Below, piece after piece: positions 1 through 7,484 of a stretch of 64,000 nucleotides of DNA (within the stretch, counting starts at the first letter, position 1; the number at the start of each line of letters is the position of its first letter). This DNA is from Massilia sp. BJB1822. Its GTDB lineage: Bacteria > Pseudomonadota > Gammaproteobacteria > Burkholderiales > Burkholderiaceae_D. Below the pieces are notes generated by a model. It ran no database searches. It was given only the letters and a program-made list of their open reading frames with translations, and was not told the DNA's origin. The stretch spans positions 62,001-126,000 of the forward strand of contig NZ_JABWEB010000014.1 of assembly GCF_013369485.1 (NCBI RefSeq), in the 5' to 3' direction. A program made the translations under genes and the position numbers.

Positions 1-312
1 GATCACCATCCATGCCGGCAGGTGCAGTGCCAGCGCCACCAGGCCGAGACAGACGCCGCCGATCAGCTGGAAGCTGACCACGATCAGCTTCTTGCTGCTG
101 GCCAGTTCGAGGAAGGGGCTCCACAAGGGCTTGAAGACCCAGGCCGCGCCGATATAGGCGGTCCAGTGCGCGATATCGTCGTTCGGCACGCCCATGCTCT
201 TCAACATCATGCCGGCGATCAGCGCCACCGCGAAGTAGGGCAGACCCTGCGCGAAATACAGGGTGGGTATCCAGGTCAGCGGGCTGCGGCCTTTGGATGT
301 ACGGTTGTCCAT
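1..312 (-). CDS. MFS transporter, N-terminal part (runs off the window)
   Basis: The first 104 codons of a membrane transporter are present, starting at ATG 310-312 and reading off the left edge. Hydrophobic segments around residues 13-35 (LTWIPTLYFAQGLPYFAVAL) and 45-105 fit the first helices of an AmpG-like major facilitator. A GAGGA element lies about 9 nt before the start. It is the last visible gene of the GlcNAc operon, 45 nt after the ABC permease gene, so uptake of GlcNAc, chitobiose or a muropeptide-derived sugar is likely. The substrate is inferred from context only, and the C-terminal part is missing here. Confidence 0.75.
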   Translation of the reverse strand, partial: MDNRTSKGRSPLTWIPTLYFAQGLPYFAVALIAGMMLKSMGVPNDDIAHWTAYIGAAWVFKPLWSPFLELASSKKLIVVSFQLIGGVCLGLVALALHLPAWMVI

Positions 313-357
313 TCTGCGTCGTCCTCTATATATTTGTGTAATCGTGGGTTCTGCTGC

Positions 358-1176
358 TTACTTCACGGCCCCGTCCATGCCGCGCATGAAGAATCTTTGT
401 GTGAACAGGAAGGCTGCCAGCGTCGGCAGAATGGTGAGCACCGTGCCGGCGGCGATCACGCGCGTGCTGCTGCCGAAGGTGCCGCGCAAATACAGCACGC
501 CCACCGACAGCGGAAATTCGTCCGGCTTGCTCATCACAATGGATGGCCAGATATATTCGTTCCATGCTTCCACCGCCGTGAGGATGCCCACCGTCGCCAG
601 CCAGGGCGTAATCAGGGGCAGCATGATGCGGCTGAAGATGATCCATTCCGAAGCGCCGTCGACGCGGGCGGCGTCGATCAGATCCTGCGGCACTTCCTCG
701 AAAGCCTGTTTCAGCAGCAGGATGGCGACCGCCGTCACCACATTCGGCAGGATCACGCCGGCATAGGTGTCGACCAGGCTCAGTTTCGTCACCGTGATGA
801 AATTGACCAGGAAGTTCACCTCGGACGGCAGCACCAGCGTCGCCAGAATCAGACCGAACACCAGACGGCGGCCACGGAACTGCATGCGCGCCAGCGGATA
901 GGCGGCCAGGGAGCACAGCACCAGCTTCCAGAAAACGGTAAAGGCGGCGATCAGCACGGAATTCTTGAAGAAGGACAGGATCGGAATCACGCGGAACACC
1001 TCCTCGAAATTCGCCAGCGAGGGCGACTTCGGCCAGAAGGTGGGCGGGAAGGCGAAGATATTGCCCTCGGTGGAAAGCGCCGTCACCAGCGTCCACCAGA
1101 ACGGGAAGACGCAGACCAGCGCGATTGCGCACAGCAGAAGATAATGGCCGGCGGCCTGGAAGGTGCGCGTTTTCAT
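358..1176 (-). CDS. Carbohydrate ABC transporter permease (MalG/CUT1 type)
   Basis: 272 aa inner-membrane permease with about six hydrophobic segments. The EAA loop that contacts the ATPase is visible near residues 190-210 (DAARVDGASEWIIFSRIMLP). The C-terminus FFMRGMDGAVK resembles the usual 'GLTAGAVK' ending of MalG-type permeases. Its start overlaps the stop of the upstream permease by one base (TGATG), so the two are translationally coupled. With the binding protein and the other permease it forms a CUT1 importer, probably for N-acetylglucosamine or chito-oligosaccharides given the nag genes. No ATPase gene lies in the window. Confidence 0.88.
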   Translation of the reverse strand: MKTRTFQAAGHYLLLCAIALVCVFPFWWTLVTALSTEGNIFAFPPTFWPKSPSLANFEEVFRVIPILSFFKNSVLIAAFTVFWKLVLCSLAAYPLARMQFRGRRLVFGLILATLVLPSEVNFLVNFITVTKLSLVDTYAGVILPNVVTAVAILLLKQAFEEVPQDLIDAARVDGASEWIIFSRIMLPLITPWLATVGILTAVEAWNEYIWPSIVMSKPDEFPLSVGVLYLRGTFGSSTRVIAAGTVLTILPTLAAFLFTQRFFMRGMDGAVK

Positions 1177-2036
1177 CAGCGGTGCTTAGGCTTCAGATAG
1201 CGCAGGCACAGCACGGCGATGCCGACGCAGAATGCGGAGACGACGAAGCTGGCGGCCAGTGCGCGCGGCAGCTTCAGATGCTTGAGACCCTGGTCATAAG
1301 CGTAGTACAGGGCAGTGAAGGTGGAATTCATCGGCCCGCCCTGGGTCAGCACGTCCACCTCTTGGTATGCCTTCAGCGCGGCCAGCACCGACAGGATGGA
1401 GCACACCATGATGGTGGGACGCAGCATGGGGATGGTGATCTTCCAGAAACGCTGCCAACGGTTGGCGCCATCGAGAATGGCCGCCTCCTGCATATCGGCC
1501 GGCACCGACTGCAAGGCCGCCAGATACATCACCATATACCAGCCCAGGCCGCGCCACAGCGTCACGAACATGATGCAGAACAGGGCCAGGGCATCGTCCG
1601 ACAGCCAGCCTACAGGCGCGTTCACCAGGCGCAGGGTGGTCAGCACATAATTGAGCGTCCCCTGCTCATGGAACATGAAGCCCCACATGATGCCGACCAC
1701 GGACACCGTCGTCACCACCGGTACATAGTAGGCCGCGCGGAACAGGCGGATGCCCGGCAGGCGATTATTCACCAGCACCGCCAGCGCAATCGCCCCGACC
1801 TGCACGAAAGGCACCATCAGCAGGAAGAGCAGCGAATTTTTCAGGCCCGTGACGAACATCTCGTTATCGAAGATGTACTCGAAATTCTCCAGCCCCACCC
1901 ACCGCGTCGGCCGGATCAGGCTAAAGTCGGTAAAGGCCAAATACGAACCATATCCCACCGGCCAAAACGAAAACGCCGCCAGCAACACCAATGCCGGCGC
2001 CAAAAACAGCCAAGCCTGCAAATTCTCCCGCCGCAT
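1176..2036 (-). CDS. Carbohydrate ABC transporter permease (MalF/CUT1 type)
   Basis: 286 aa permease with six predicted membrane segments and an EAA-type loop (EAAILDGANRWQRFWKITIP). It is the MalF-like partner of the next gene. I take ATG 2034-2036 as the start because a GGGGGGA stretch precedes it; a GTG three bases earlier (2037-2039) is also possible. Either start overlaps the stop of the binding-protein gene (GTGA or TGATG), so coupling is kept even though palindromic repeats have entered the end of that upstream gene. Substrate inferred from the nag context. Confidence 0.87.
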   Translation of the reverse strand: MRRENLQAWLFLAPALVLLAAFSFWPVGYGSYLAFTDFSLIRPTRWVGLENFEYIFDNEMFVTGLKNSLLFLLMVPFVQVGAIALAVLVNNRLPGIRLFRAAYYVPVVTTVSVVGIMWGFMFHEQGTLNYVLTTLRLVNAPVGWLSDDALALFCIMFVTLWRGLGWYMVMYLAALQSVPADMQEAAILDGANRWQRFWKITIPMLRPTIMVCSILSVLAALKAYQEVDVLTQGGPMNSTFTALYYAYDQGLKHLKLPRALAASFVVSAFCVGIAVLCLRYLKPKHR

Positions 2037-3460
2037 CACATTCCCCCCACAGCCCAGCTCGTGTCCACCTTGGGGTCAGACCCCAAATCGGACACGAGCT
2101 CGGCCATAGCTGGTGCCACGTTCAATGCTTCAGTTCGTGTCCGATTGGGGTCTGACGGGGGCGCCGAGCTCCCCATGGTGGACACGGACTGGGCTGTATG
2201 GGCGCGCTGCTTGGCGAGCTTTTTGTTCCAGATGGCGACGGCGGCGTCGAGGGCTTGCTGGATGTCCTGGCGGCCGGTGACGCCGGCTTCGACGGCTTTG
2301 ACCAGGGAGCGGCGCAGCTCGTCGTAGTCGGGAATGCCGGCCACATACAGGGTGCGCGAGTGGGGCATCGACACCGCGCCGGCGGCGACGGCTTTTTCGG
2401 CGGCGCCGGCACGCGGCGGCACGCTCATGAAGAAGGGATCGCGCGCGGCTTTGGCGGCGGCGGGATACACGCTGGCTTGCCGCGCGAATTCGAGCTGGTT
2501 GGCGTCGTTGCTCAGGTAGCGGGCGAATTTGCCGATGGCGGGCAGCAGCTTGCTGTCGACCCCTGCGGGAACGGCGAAGTGGATCAGCCAGCCGCCGTCG
2601 GCAATGCCCGTGGGTCCCAGCGGGGCGGGGGCGACGTCGGTGATGGCGTAGATGTCCTTGGCGTCAGCTTCGATGCGCTTGACGGCCGTCGGGGGCGCCA
2701 GCAGCATGCCGAGCCGGCCGCCTTTGTAGGCGGCGATGGCGGCGGGGAAGTTATCTTCGGCGAACAGGCTGTCTTTCAGCAGGCCGCCGGCCTTGTAGGT
2801 GTCAGCCAGCTTGCGGATCAGGGCGACGTGCGCGGGCGAGTTGAACACCGCGCGGCCGTTGGCGATCACCGGTAGGCCTTGCTGCATCATCAGGCCGTCG
2901 ATCTTGGCCAGGGCGGGGCACAGGCCGGCCTTGCCGGTGCGTTCGGCGATCTGGCGCGCAAACGCGAGCTGCTCGTCCAGACTGCGCGGCGCGCGCGCGA
3001 TGCCGGCCGCTTTGAATATCTCGGTGTTGTAGGTGATGACGGCGACATTGCTGTACATCGGGAAGCCGTAGGTCTTGCCGCCGAAGTTCAAGTCCTGCAG
3101 CGCCGCGGGCAAATAGTGGCCGCGCGCTTCTTCGTTGAGCAGGCCGTCGACGGCAGTGAGCAGGCCGTCGCGCGCAAACTCGTCGGCCCAGGGCACGTTC
3201 AGGTTGACCAGGGCCGGCGGCGTGCCGGCCACGATGCGCGTCACCAATTTGGTCTGGATCACGTCCCAGGGGAAGTCCACCCATTCCACTTTCACGCCCG
3301 GATTGGCGGCTTCGTAATTCTTGACGATGCCGTCAAAGTAGGGCGTGAACTTGGGCTTCATGCTGAAGGTCCAGAATTCGATCTTCTGCGCGGGCGCGGC
3401 CGCCACGGCGGCGGCGCAGCCCATGGCCATCAATGCGCTCAGCATGGTCTTGATTTTCAT
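2036..3460 (-). CDS. ABC transporter sugar-binding protein with repeat-encoded C-terminal tail
   Basis: 474 aa exported binding protein (family 1 extracellular solute-binding protein). The N-terminal signal peptide (MKIKTMLSALMAMGCAAAVA) is followed by typical features such as a WTFSMKPKFTPYFDG stretch. It would deliver GlcNAc or a chito-oligosaccharide to the two permeases encoded downstream. The native fold appears to end near residue 421 (KKLAKQRAHTAQ). The last ~53 residues are encoded by two copies of the GGGGTCTGACCCC palindromic repeat (2056-2100 and 2131-2191) and the short stretch between them, so the original stop has been lost or moved. The reading frame still ends in an overlap with the permease start. 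Confidence 0.87.
   Translation of the reverse strand: MKIKTMLSALMAMGCAAAVAAAPAQKIEFWTFSMKPKFTPYFDGIVKNYEAANPGVKVEWVDFPWDVIQTKLVTRIVAGTPPALVNLNVPWADEFARDGLLTAVDGLLNEEARGHYLPAALQDLNFGGKTYGFPMYSNVAVITYNTEIFKAAGIARAPRSLDEQLAFARQIAERTGKAGLCPALAKIDGLMMQQGLPVIANGRAVFNSPAHVALIRKLADTYKAGGLLKDSLFAEDNFPAAIAAYKGGRLGMLLAPPTAVKRIEADAKDIYAITDVAPAPLGPTGIADGGWLIHFAVPAGVDSKLLPAIGKFARYLSNDANQLEFARQASVYPAAAKAARDPFFMSVPPRAGAAEKAVAAGAVSMPHSRTLYVAGIPDYDELRRSLVKAVEAGVTGRQDIQQALDAAVAIWNKKLAKQRAHTAQSVSTMGSSAPPSDPNRTRTEALNVAPAMAELVSDLGSDPKVDTSWAVGGM
2056..2100. repeat. Palindromic repeat, family B (TTGGGGTCAGACCCCAA core), copy 1
   Basis: A near-perfect 45-bp hairpin. The outer arms AGCTCGTGTCC and GGACACGAGCT are fully complementary, and the inner core TTGGGGTCAGACCCCAA is a perfect palindrome around its central base. 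A three-base imperfect spacer lies on each side. It sits inside the 3' end of the sugar-binding-protein gene and is translated as part of its tail. The same unit occurs at 16439-16492 inside bufB-bufC. Confidence 0.85.
2131..2191. repeat. Palindromic repeat, family B, variant copy 2
   Basis: An inverted repeat with outer arms CAGTTCGTGTCC and GGACACGGACTG (one mismatch). The middle has diverged: GATTGGGGTCTGAC is followed by a GC-rich stretch containing GAGCTCCCC instead of the perfect core. Read on the minus strand its end carries the same leader, ACAGCCCAG then CGTGTCCACC, seen at the other two family-B copies. It is translated within the tail of the sugar-binding protein. Confidence 0.7.
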
Positions 3461-3482
3461 CGATGGCCAGGGTCTAGCTTGC

Positions 3483-4505
3483 TTAGTTGGTTTTGGTGAC
3501 TTTGCTCAGGTGGCGCGGACGGTCAGGGTCCAGGCCGCGCGCAGCCGACAGCTTGGCCGCCATCACGTAGAAGGCCTGGATCGCCACGATAGGATCGAGG
3601 TCCGGCGTCGCGGCAACCGGCAAGGTCAGGTCGCGTTGCGCCACATCGTCCGGCGCGGCCAAGAGCACGCGCGCGCCGCGGCCGCGCATCTCGTCGGCCA
3701 GGGCCAGCAGGCCGGCCTGGGTCGGGCCGCGGGTGGCGAAGATCAGCAGCGGGTAGCCTTCTTCGATCAGAGCCATCGGGCCGTGCTTGATTTCCGCGCC
3801 GCTGAAGGCTTCCGCCTGCAGGGCCGAGGTTTCCTTGAATTTCAGGGCCGATTCCAGCGCCACCGGGAAGCTGATGCCGCGTCCCACCACCATGATGTTC
3901 TTGGCCGGGGCCAGCACGTCGAGGGCAGGCGTCCAGTCGGCCTGGGTGGCGGTCTGCAGGGCTTCGGGCAGCGCGGCCAGGCCGGCCAGCAGTTCCGGAT
4001 CGTTCTGCCATTGCGCCACCAGGCGCGCACCGGCAACCAGGGAAGTGATGAAGCTCTTGGTGGCGGCCACGCTCTGTTCTTTGCCGGCGCGCAGCGGCAT
4101 GGCCCATTCGGCGGCCTGCGCCAGCGGCGAGTCGATGTCGTTGACCAGGGCCACGGTGGTGGCGCCGCCGTCGCGGAAGTAGCGGATCGGCTCCACCACG
4201 TCCGGGCTTTGGCCGGATTGGGAGACGGCGATGGTCAGCGTGTCGCGCGTGATCAGCGGCGATTTGTGCAGCGTGACCAGGGACATCGGCAGCGAGGCGA
4301 CCACGCGGCCCAGGCGCGCCATGATCAGGTAGGCGATGTAGTTGGACGCGTGGTCCGAACTGCCGCGCGCCACGGTCAGCGCGGTGGAGAAGGGCGTGCT
4401 CCTCAGCTTGCGTCCCAGCTCTGCATAGCGCTCCGAATCGTTCGCCAACTGGTTGGCGACGCATTCGGCGGCGGACAGGGCTTCTTTAAGCATCATTGAG
4501 GTCAC
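3483..4505 (-). CDS. nagB-II: Glucosamine-6-phosphate deaminase, SIS-domain type (NagB-II)
   Basis: 340 aa protein with two sugar-isomerase (SIS) domains, about residues 30-170 and 190-335. Phosphosugar-loop motifs include ARGSSDHASNY, SQSGQSPDVVEP and an AEAFSGAEIKHGP segment. In nag clusters lacking classical NagB this AgaS/GlmS-like protein converts glucosamine-6-P to fructose-6-P and ammonia. I place the start at GTG 4503-4505 because AAGGAG sits six bases upstream; ATG codons at 4496 and 4493 are alternatives. The start overlaps the nagA stop by 20 bases. Confidence 0.88.
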   Translation of the reverse strand: MTSMMLKEALSAAECVANQLANDSERYAELGRKLRSTPFSTALTVARGSSDHASNYIAYLIMARLGRVVASLPMSLVTLHKSPLITRDTLTIAVSQSGQSPDVVEPIRYFRDGGATTVALVNDIDSPLAQAAEWAMPLRAGKEQSVAATKSFITSLVAGARLVAQWQNDPELLAGLAALPEALQTATQADWTPALDVLAPAKNIMVVGRGISFPVALESALKFKETSALQAEAFSGAEIKHGPMALIEEGYPLLIFATRGPTQAGLLALADEMRGRGARVLLAAPDDVAQRDLTLPVAATPDLDPIVAIQAFYVMAAKLSAARGLDPDRPRHLSKVTKTN

Positions 4506-5598
4506 AACGTTCTCCTTCGATAATCACGGCTTTCAGTTTCAAATCCCGATCCAGTACCACCAGATCGGCGTAGGCGCCGCGCGCCAGGCGGCCGCGGTCT
4601 TGCAAGCCGAGGTAATCGGCGGCATGGGTGGAAACGCGGGCCGAGGCGTCGGCCAGGTCGAGGCCAAGGCCGACCAGATTGCGCAATGCCTGGTCCAGCG
4701 TCAGCGTGCTGCCGGCCAGGGTGCCGTCCGGCAGGCGCACGCCGCCCATGCATTTCTGCACGGTGTGGCGGCCCAGCATGTATTCGCCGTCCGGCATGCC
4801 GGTGGCGGCGGTGGAGTCGGTCACGCAGTACAGGCGCGGAATGGCGCGCAGCGCGGTCTTGATGGCGCCCGGATGCACGTGCAGCAGGTCGGGAATCAGC
4901 TCGGCGTACTCGGCGTGTGCCAGCGCGGCGCCGACCATGCCCGGCTCGCGGTGGTGCAGGCCGCTCATCGCGTTGAAAAGGTGGGTGAAGCCGACCGCGC
5001 CGTGTTCCAGCGCAGCCACGCCATCGTCATAGGAACCGAGCGTATGGCCGATCTGCACGCGCACGCCGGTGTCGGCCAGTTCGCGCACCAGTTCCAGGTG
5101 GCCGGCGATTTCCGGCGCCACGGTGATTACGCGCAGCGGCGCCAGCGATTCCAGGCGCTGCACTTCCTCCAGCGTGGCGGCGCGCGCGAAGTTCGGCTGC
5201 GCGCCCAGCTTGCCGGAGTTGATGTACGGGCCTTCCAGGTGCACGCCCAGCACGCGCGCTTCGTTCTTGCCGCGCTGCTTGACGGCCTTGCCGATCGCCT
5301 GCAGGGCGATGTCGATATCTTCCGGCGGGGCCGTCATGGTGGTGGCCAGCAGGCTGGTGGTGCCGTGGCGGGCGTGGATGGCGGCGATGGCATGCACCGC
5401 GTCGCCGCCTTCCATCACGTCCTTGCCGGCGCCGCCGTGCACGTGCAGGTCGATAAAGCCGGGCAGGATATAGTCGTCATGGTTGGCCACCGGGTCCACA
5501 TGGGCGCCCTGGATGTCCTGGATATGCTGGTCGAACGACACGGTGCCATGCACCCAGCCGTTGGGGGTCAGGATATTGCCTTTGATTGCATCGCTCAT
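4486..5598 (-). CDS. nagA: N-acetylglucosamine-6-phosphate deacetylase
   Basis: 370 aa amidohydrolase that removes acetate from GlcNAc-6-P in the cytoplasm. Family motifs are all visible: the metal-binding LHVHGGAGKDVMEG near residue 52, HLEGPYIN near 125, a GHTLGSY / THLFNAMSGLHHREPG block near 190-215, and the catalytic-aspartate region VTDSTAATG near 265. The product feeds NagB-II encoded next. Its ATG overlaps the nagR stop by four bases (ATGA), so regulator and enzyme are coupled. Confidence 0.95.
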   Translation of the reverse strand: MSDAIKGNILTPNGWVHGTVSFDQHIQDIQGAHVDPVANHDDYILPGFIDLHVHGGAGKDVMEGGDAVHAIAAIHARHGTTSLLATTMTAPPEDIDIALQAIGKAVKQRGKNEARVLGVHLEGPYINSGKLGAQPNFARAATLEEVQRLESLAPLRVITVAPEIAGHLELVRELADTGVRVQIGHTLGSYDDGVAALEHGAVGFTHLFNAMSGLHHREPGMVGAALAHAEYAELIPDLLHVHPGAIKTALRAIPRLYCVTDSTAATGMPDGEYMLGRHTVQKCMGGVRLPDGTLAGSTLTLDQALRNLVGLGLDLADASARVSTHAADYLGLQDRGRLARGAYADLVVLDRDLKLKAVIIEGERCDLNDA

Positions 5599-6329
5599 CT
5601 GCGCGACTCCGCTACAAATTCATAATAATCACTGCGGCAGTAGGAGTGGGTCAGCTCCACTGCCGCGCCGTTGTCCAGATAACTCACGCGCGTGATGTGC
5701 AGCATGGCTGTACCGGGAGCGATATTGGCCAGCTTGGCCTGCTCGATATTGGCGTTGATGGCGCGGATGTGCTGCAAGGCGCGCATCGGCACCGTGCCGT
5801 TCGATTCCAGATAGCCGTACAGCGAATCGGTCACATGGTGCGGATTCGGCATGTACATGGCGGGGATGGTGGAGGTCTCGATCGCCATCACCACATCGTC
5901 GGCGGTGCGCAGGCGCTTCAGGCGCGCCACCGGCATATTCGGCGACAAGCCCAGCGACAGCAGTTCCAGCGGCGCCGCCACGCCTACCTCGCGCTGAATC
6001 CAGCGCGAGCCGGCGGTAAAGCCGCGCTGGCGCAGCTCTTCCGAGAAACTGGTCAGGCGCGACAGCGGCTGCTCCAGCTTGGGCGTGATATAGGTGCCGG
6101 AACCGCGCCGGCGCGTCAGCATGCCGCGTTCGCACAGCATGTCGATGGCCTTGCGCGCGGTCACGCGCGAGATGGACAGCATGTCCGACAGCACGCGCTC
6201 CGACGGCAAGGCTTCGTTGGCGCGCCAGTCGCCATTGGCGATGCCGTCCGACAGCTTGTTCGCCAGCTGCATATACAGCGGCGTGTCGCTATGGGCGTCC
6301 GGCCTGAAATCGCTCAACTGAGCTAGCAA
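5595..6329 (-). CDS. nagR: GntR/HutC-family regulator of GlcNAc use
   Basis: 244 aa repressor with an N-terminal GntR winged helix (residues about 15-80: LPSERVLSDMLSISRVTARK) and a C-terminal UTRA effector domain of the HutC subfamily. It sits between nagK and nagA. It most likely senses GlcNAc-6-P or GlcN-6-P and represses its own operon through the TGGTATT half-sites upstream of nagK. The start is TTG 6327-6329, set by AAGGAG seven bases upstream; that element also forms the last codons of nagK, and the two genes are three bases apart. Confidence 0.88.
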   Translation of the reverse strand: MLAQLSDFRPDAHSDTPLYMQLANKLSDGIANGDWRANEALPSERVLSDMLSISRVTARKAIDMLCERGMLTRRRGSGTYITPKLEQPLSRLTSFSEELRQRGFTAGSRWIQREVGVAAPLELLSLGLSPNMPVARLKRLRTADDVVMAIETSTIPAMYMPNPHHVTDSLYGYLESNGTVPMRALQHIRAINANIEQAKLANIAPGTAMLHITRVSYLDNGAAVELTHSYCRSDYYEFVAESRR

Positions 6330-6332
6330 GGC

Positions 6333-7202
6333 TTACTCCTTTAGGTGTTGTTGGATCAGGCGCAGGCCGCCTTCGGCCGAATCGCCATGCGGGGGAACGA
6401 TGCGCTGCAGCAGTTCGGCCGGCAGATAAGGCCGCATCGGTTCGCCCAGGCCGCCGCACAGCGCGATCGGCAGCTTGTGCGAAGGATCGAGCGCCTCGGC
6501 GATCAGGGCGACCTGCTGGCCGGCTTCGGTCAGGATGGCGCATGCGGTGGGATTGCTGTCCGCATGCTGCAGCACCAGGCGCGCCAGCTGGGCGTAATTG
6601 GTTTGCGTGGCATTCGCCAGCCAGACCTGGATGCGGTTGCGGTTGCCGCCGCAAGCTTCGATCACGGCGTCGGCAAAGGCGCTGGCTTGGGCGCGGCCAT
6701 CGATGACTTGCTGGATATGGTTGACGGCGCGCAGGCCGATCCAGGCGCCGCTGGCTTCGTCGCCGGCCGGGAAGCCCCAGCCGCCCACTTCGCGCCGCGT
6801 GCCGTCTTCTTGCAGGATTTCGCCCACGCTGCCGGTGCCCAGCGCGATGATGACGCCGGGCCGGCCCTGGTGCGCGCCGAGCACGGTGGTGAAGGCATCC
6901 GTTTCTAGCGCCACGGCGCCGTAGCCGGGGTTGGCTTCGACGAAATTGGCGGCCCACTGGTGGTTGTGCACCCCCGCCAGGCCTAGACCGACGGCGATCC
7001 GGCCGCGCTCGGGCAGCGCCAGTCCGGCGGCGGCGAAGGCCTTGGCGATAGCATCTTCCACCGAGGCCCAGGCGCTCTTGATGCCGTGCAGCAGGCCGGA
7101 GGGGCCGCTGCTGCCTTCCGCCAAGGTGGCGCCGTCGAGGCGCGCCAGGCGGACACGGGTGCCGCTGCCGCCGCCATCGACGCCGATTAAGAATTCGATC
7201 AT
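6333..7202 (-). CDS. nagK: N-acetylglucosamine kinase (BadF/BadG/BcrA ATPase family)
   Basis: 289 aa sugar kinase. The N-terminal phosphate-binding loop LIGVDGGGSGTRV, a second glycine-rich ALGTGSVGEIL segment near residue 130 and GGWGFPAGDEASGAWIGLRA near 150 fit the BadF/GlcNAc-kinase fold. It phosphorylates internalised GlcNAc, which is needed when uptake is by an ABC or MFS transporter rather than the PTS. I start at ATG 7200-7202, since the reading frame further upstream runs into the promoter. It is the first gene of the operon. Confidence 0.85.
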   Translation of the reverse strand: MIEFLIGVDGGGSGTRVRLARLDGATLAEGSSGPSGLLHGIKSAWASVEDAIAKAFAAAGLALPERGRIAVGLGLAGVHNHQWAANFVEANPGYGAVALETDAFTTVLGAHQGRPGVIIALGTGSVGEILQEDGTRREVGGWGFPAGDEASGAWIGLRAVNHIQQVIDGRAQASAFADAVIEACGGNRNRIQVWLANATQTNYAQLARLVLQHADSNPTACAILTEAGQQVALIAEALDPSHKLPIALCGGLGEPMRPYLPAELLQRIVPPHGDSAEGGLRLIQQHLKE

Positions 7203-7233
7203 TTTTATAAGGGGAAAAGAAGAGCTGTGGGGC

Positions 7234-7262
7234 ACTATAGGGTTGCAAAACCAGCTTGTCAA
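7234..7262 (-). promoter_or_regulatory. Sigma70 promoter of the nag operon
   Basis: On the minus strand TTGACA (7262-7257) and TATAGT (7239-7234) are separated by exactly 17 bases, a nearly ideal vegetative promoter. Transcription would begin near 7227 and give a leader of about 25 nt before nagK. Confidence 0.75.
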
Positions 7263-7264
7263 CA

Positions 7265-7285
7265 GGTATTTAACTGGTATTATCA
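7265..7285. promoter_or_regulatory. Putative NagR operator half-sites next to the -35 box
   Basis: Two direct copies of GGTATT (7265 and 7276; AGGTATTTAACTGGTATTA) lie immediately upstream of the nag -35 element. They match the half-site in the inverted repeat at 7367-7396. Repression by the GntR/HutC regulator encoded in the operon is the simple reading. Assignment is by position and repetition only. Confidence 0.45.
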
Positions 7286-7366
7286 AATGCTGAATTGGAC
7301 TAGGTCTTGGGCTGTTGTATGGATGGGTAAGCGACTGTTTTCAAAGGCTATTTCCCCTGGGTAAAA

Positions 7367-7396
7367 TGGTATTATCTGTGGTATGGAATAATGCCA
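7367..7396. promoter_or_regulatory. Inverted repeat, putative distal NagR operator
   Basis: TGGTATTAT at 7367-7375 and ATAATGCCA at 7388-7396 form an inverted repeat (one mismatch) with a 12-base spacer. A nested copy GTGGTAT...ATGCCAC spans 7378-7397. The sites share the TGGTAT half-site with those at 7265-7285, about 100 bp away, suggesting cooperative or looping repression of the nag promoter. Confidence 0.45.
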
Positions 7397-7429
7397 CTTT
7401 CCGGCCCGGATGAGCCATTGAAAATGCAA

Positions 7430-7455
7430 AACGCCCGGCGCGCAGGCCGGGCGTT
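7430..7455 (-). terminator. Intrinsic terminator of the GIN-domain gene
   Basis: A perfect 10-bp stem AACGCCCGGC / GCCGGGCGTT with a six-base loop lies 30 bases past the stop of the minus-strand gene. On that strand it is followed by TTGCATTTT. Confidence 0.55.
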
Positions 7456-7484
7456 CTGGATAAGGGAAAGACTTAGGGCCGGGC

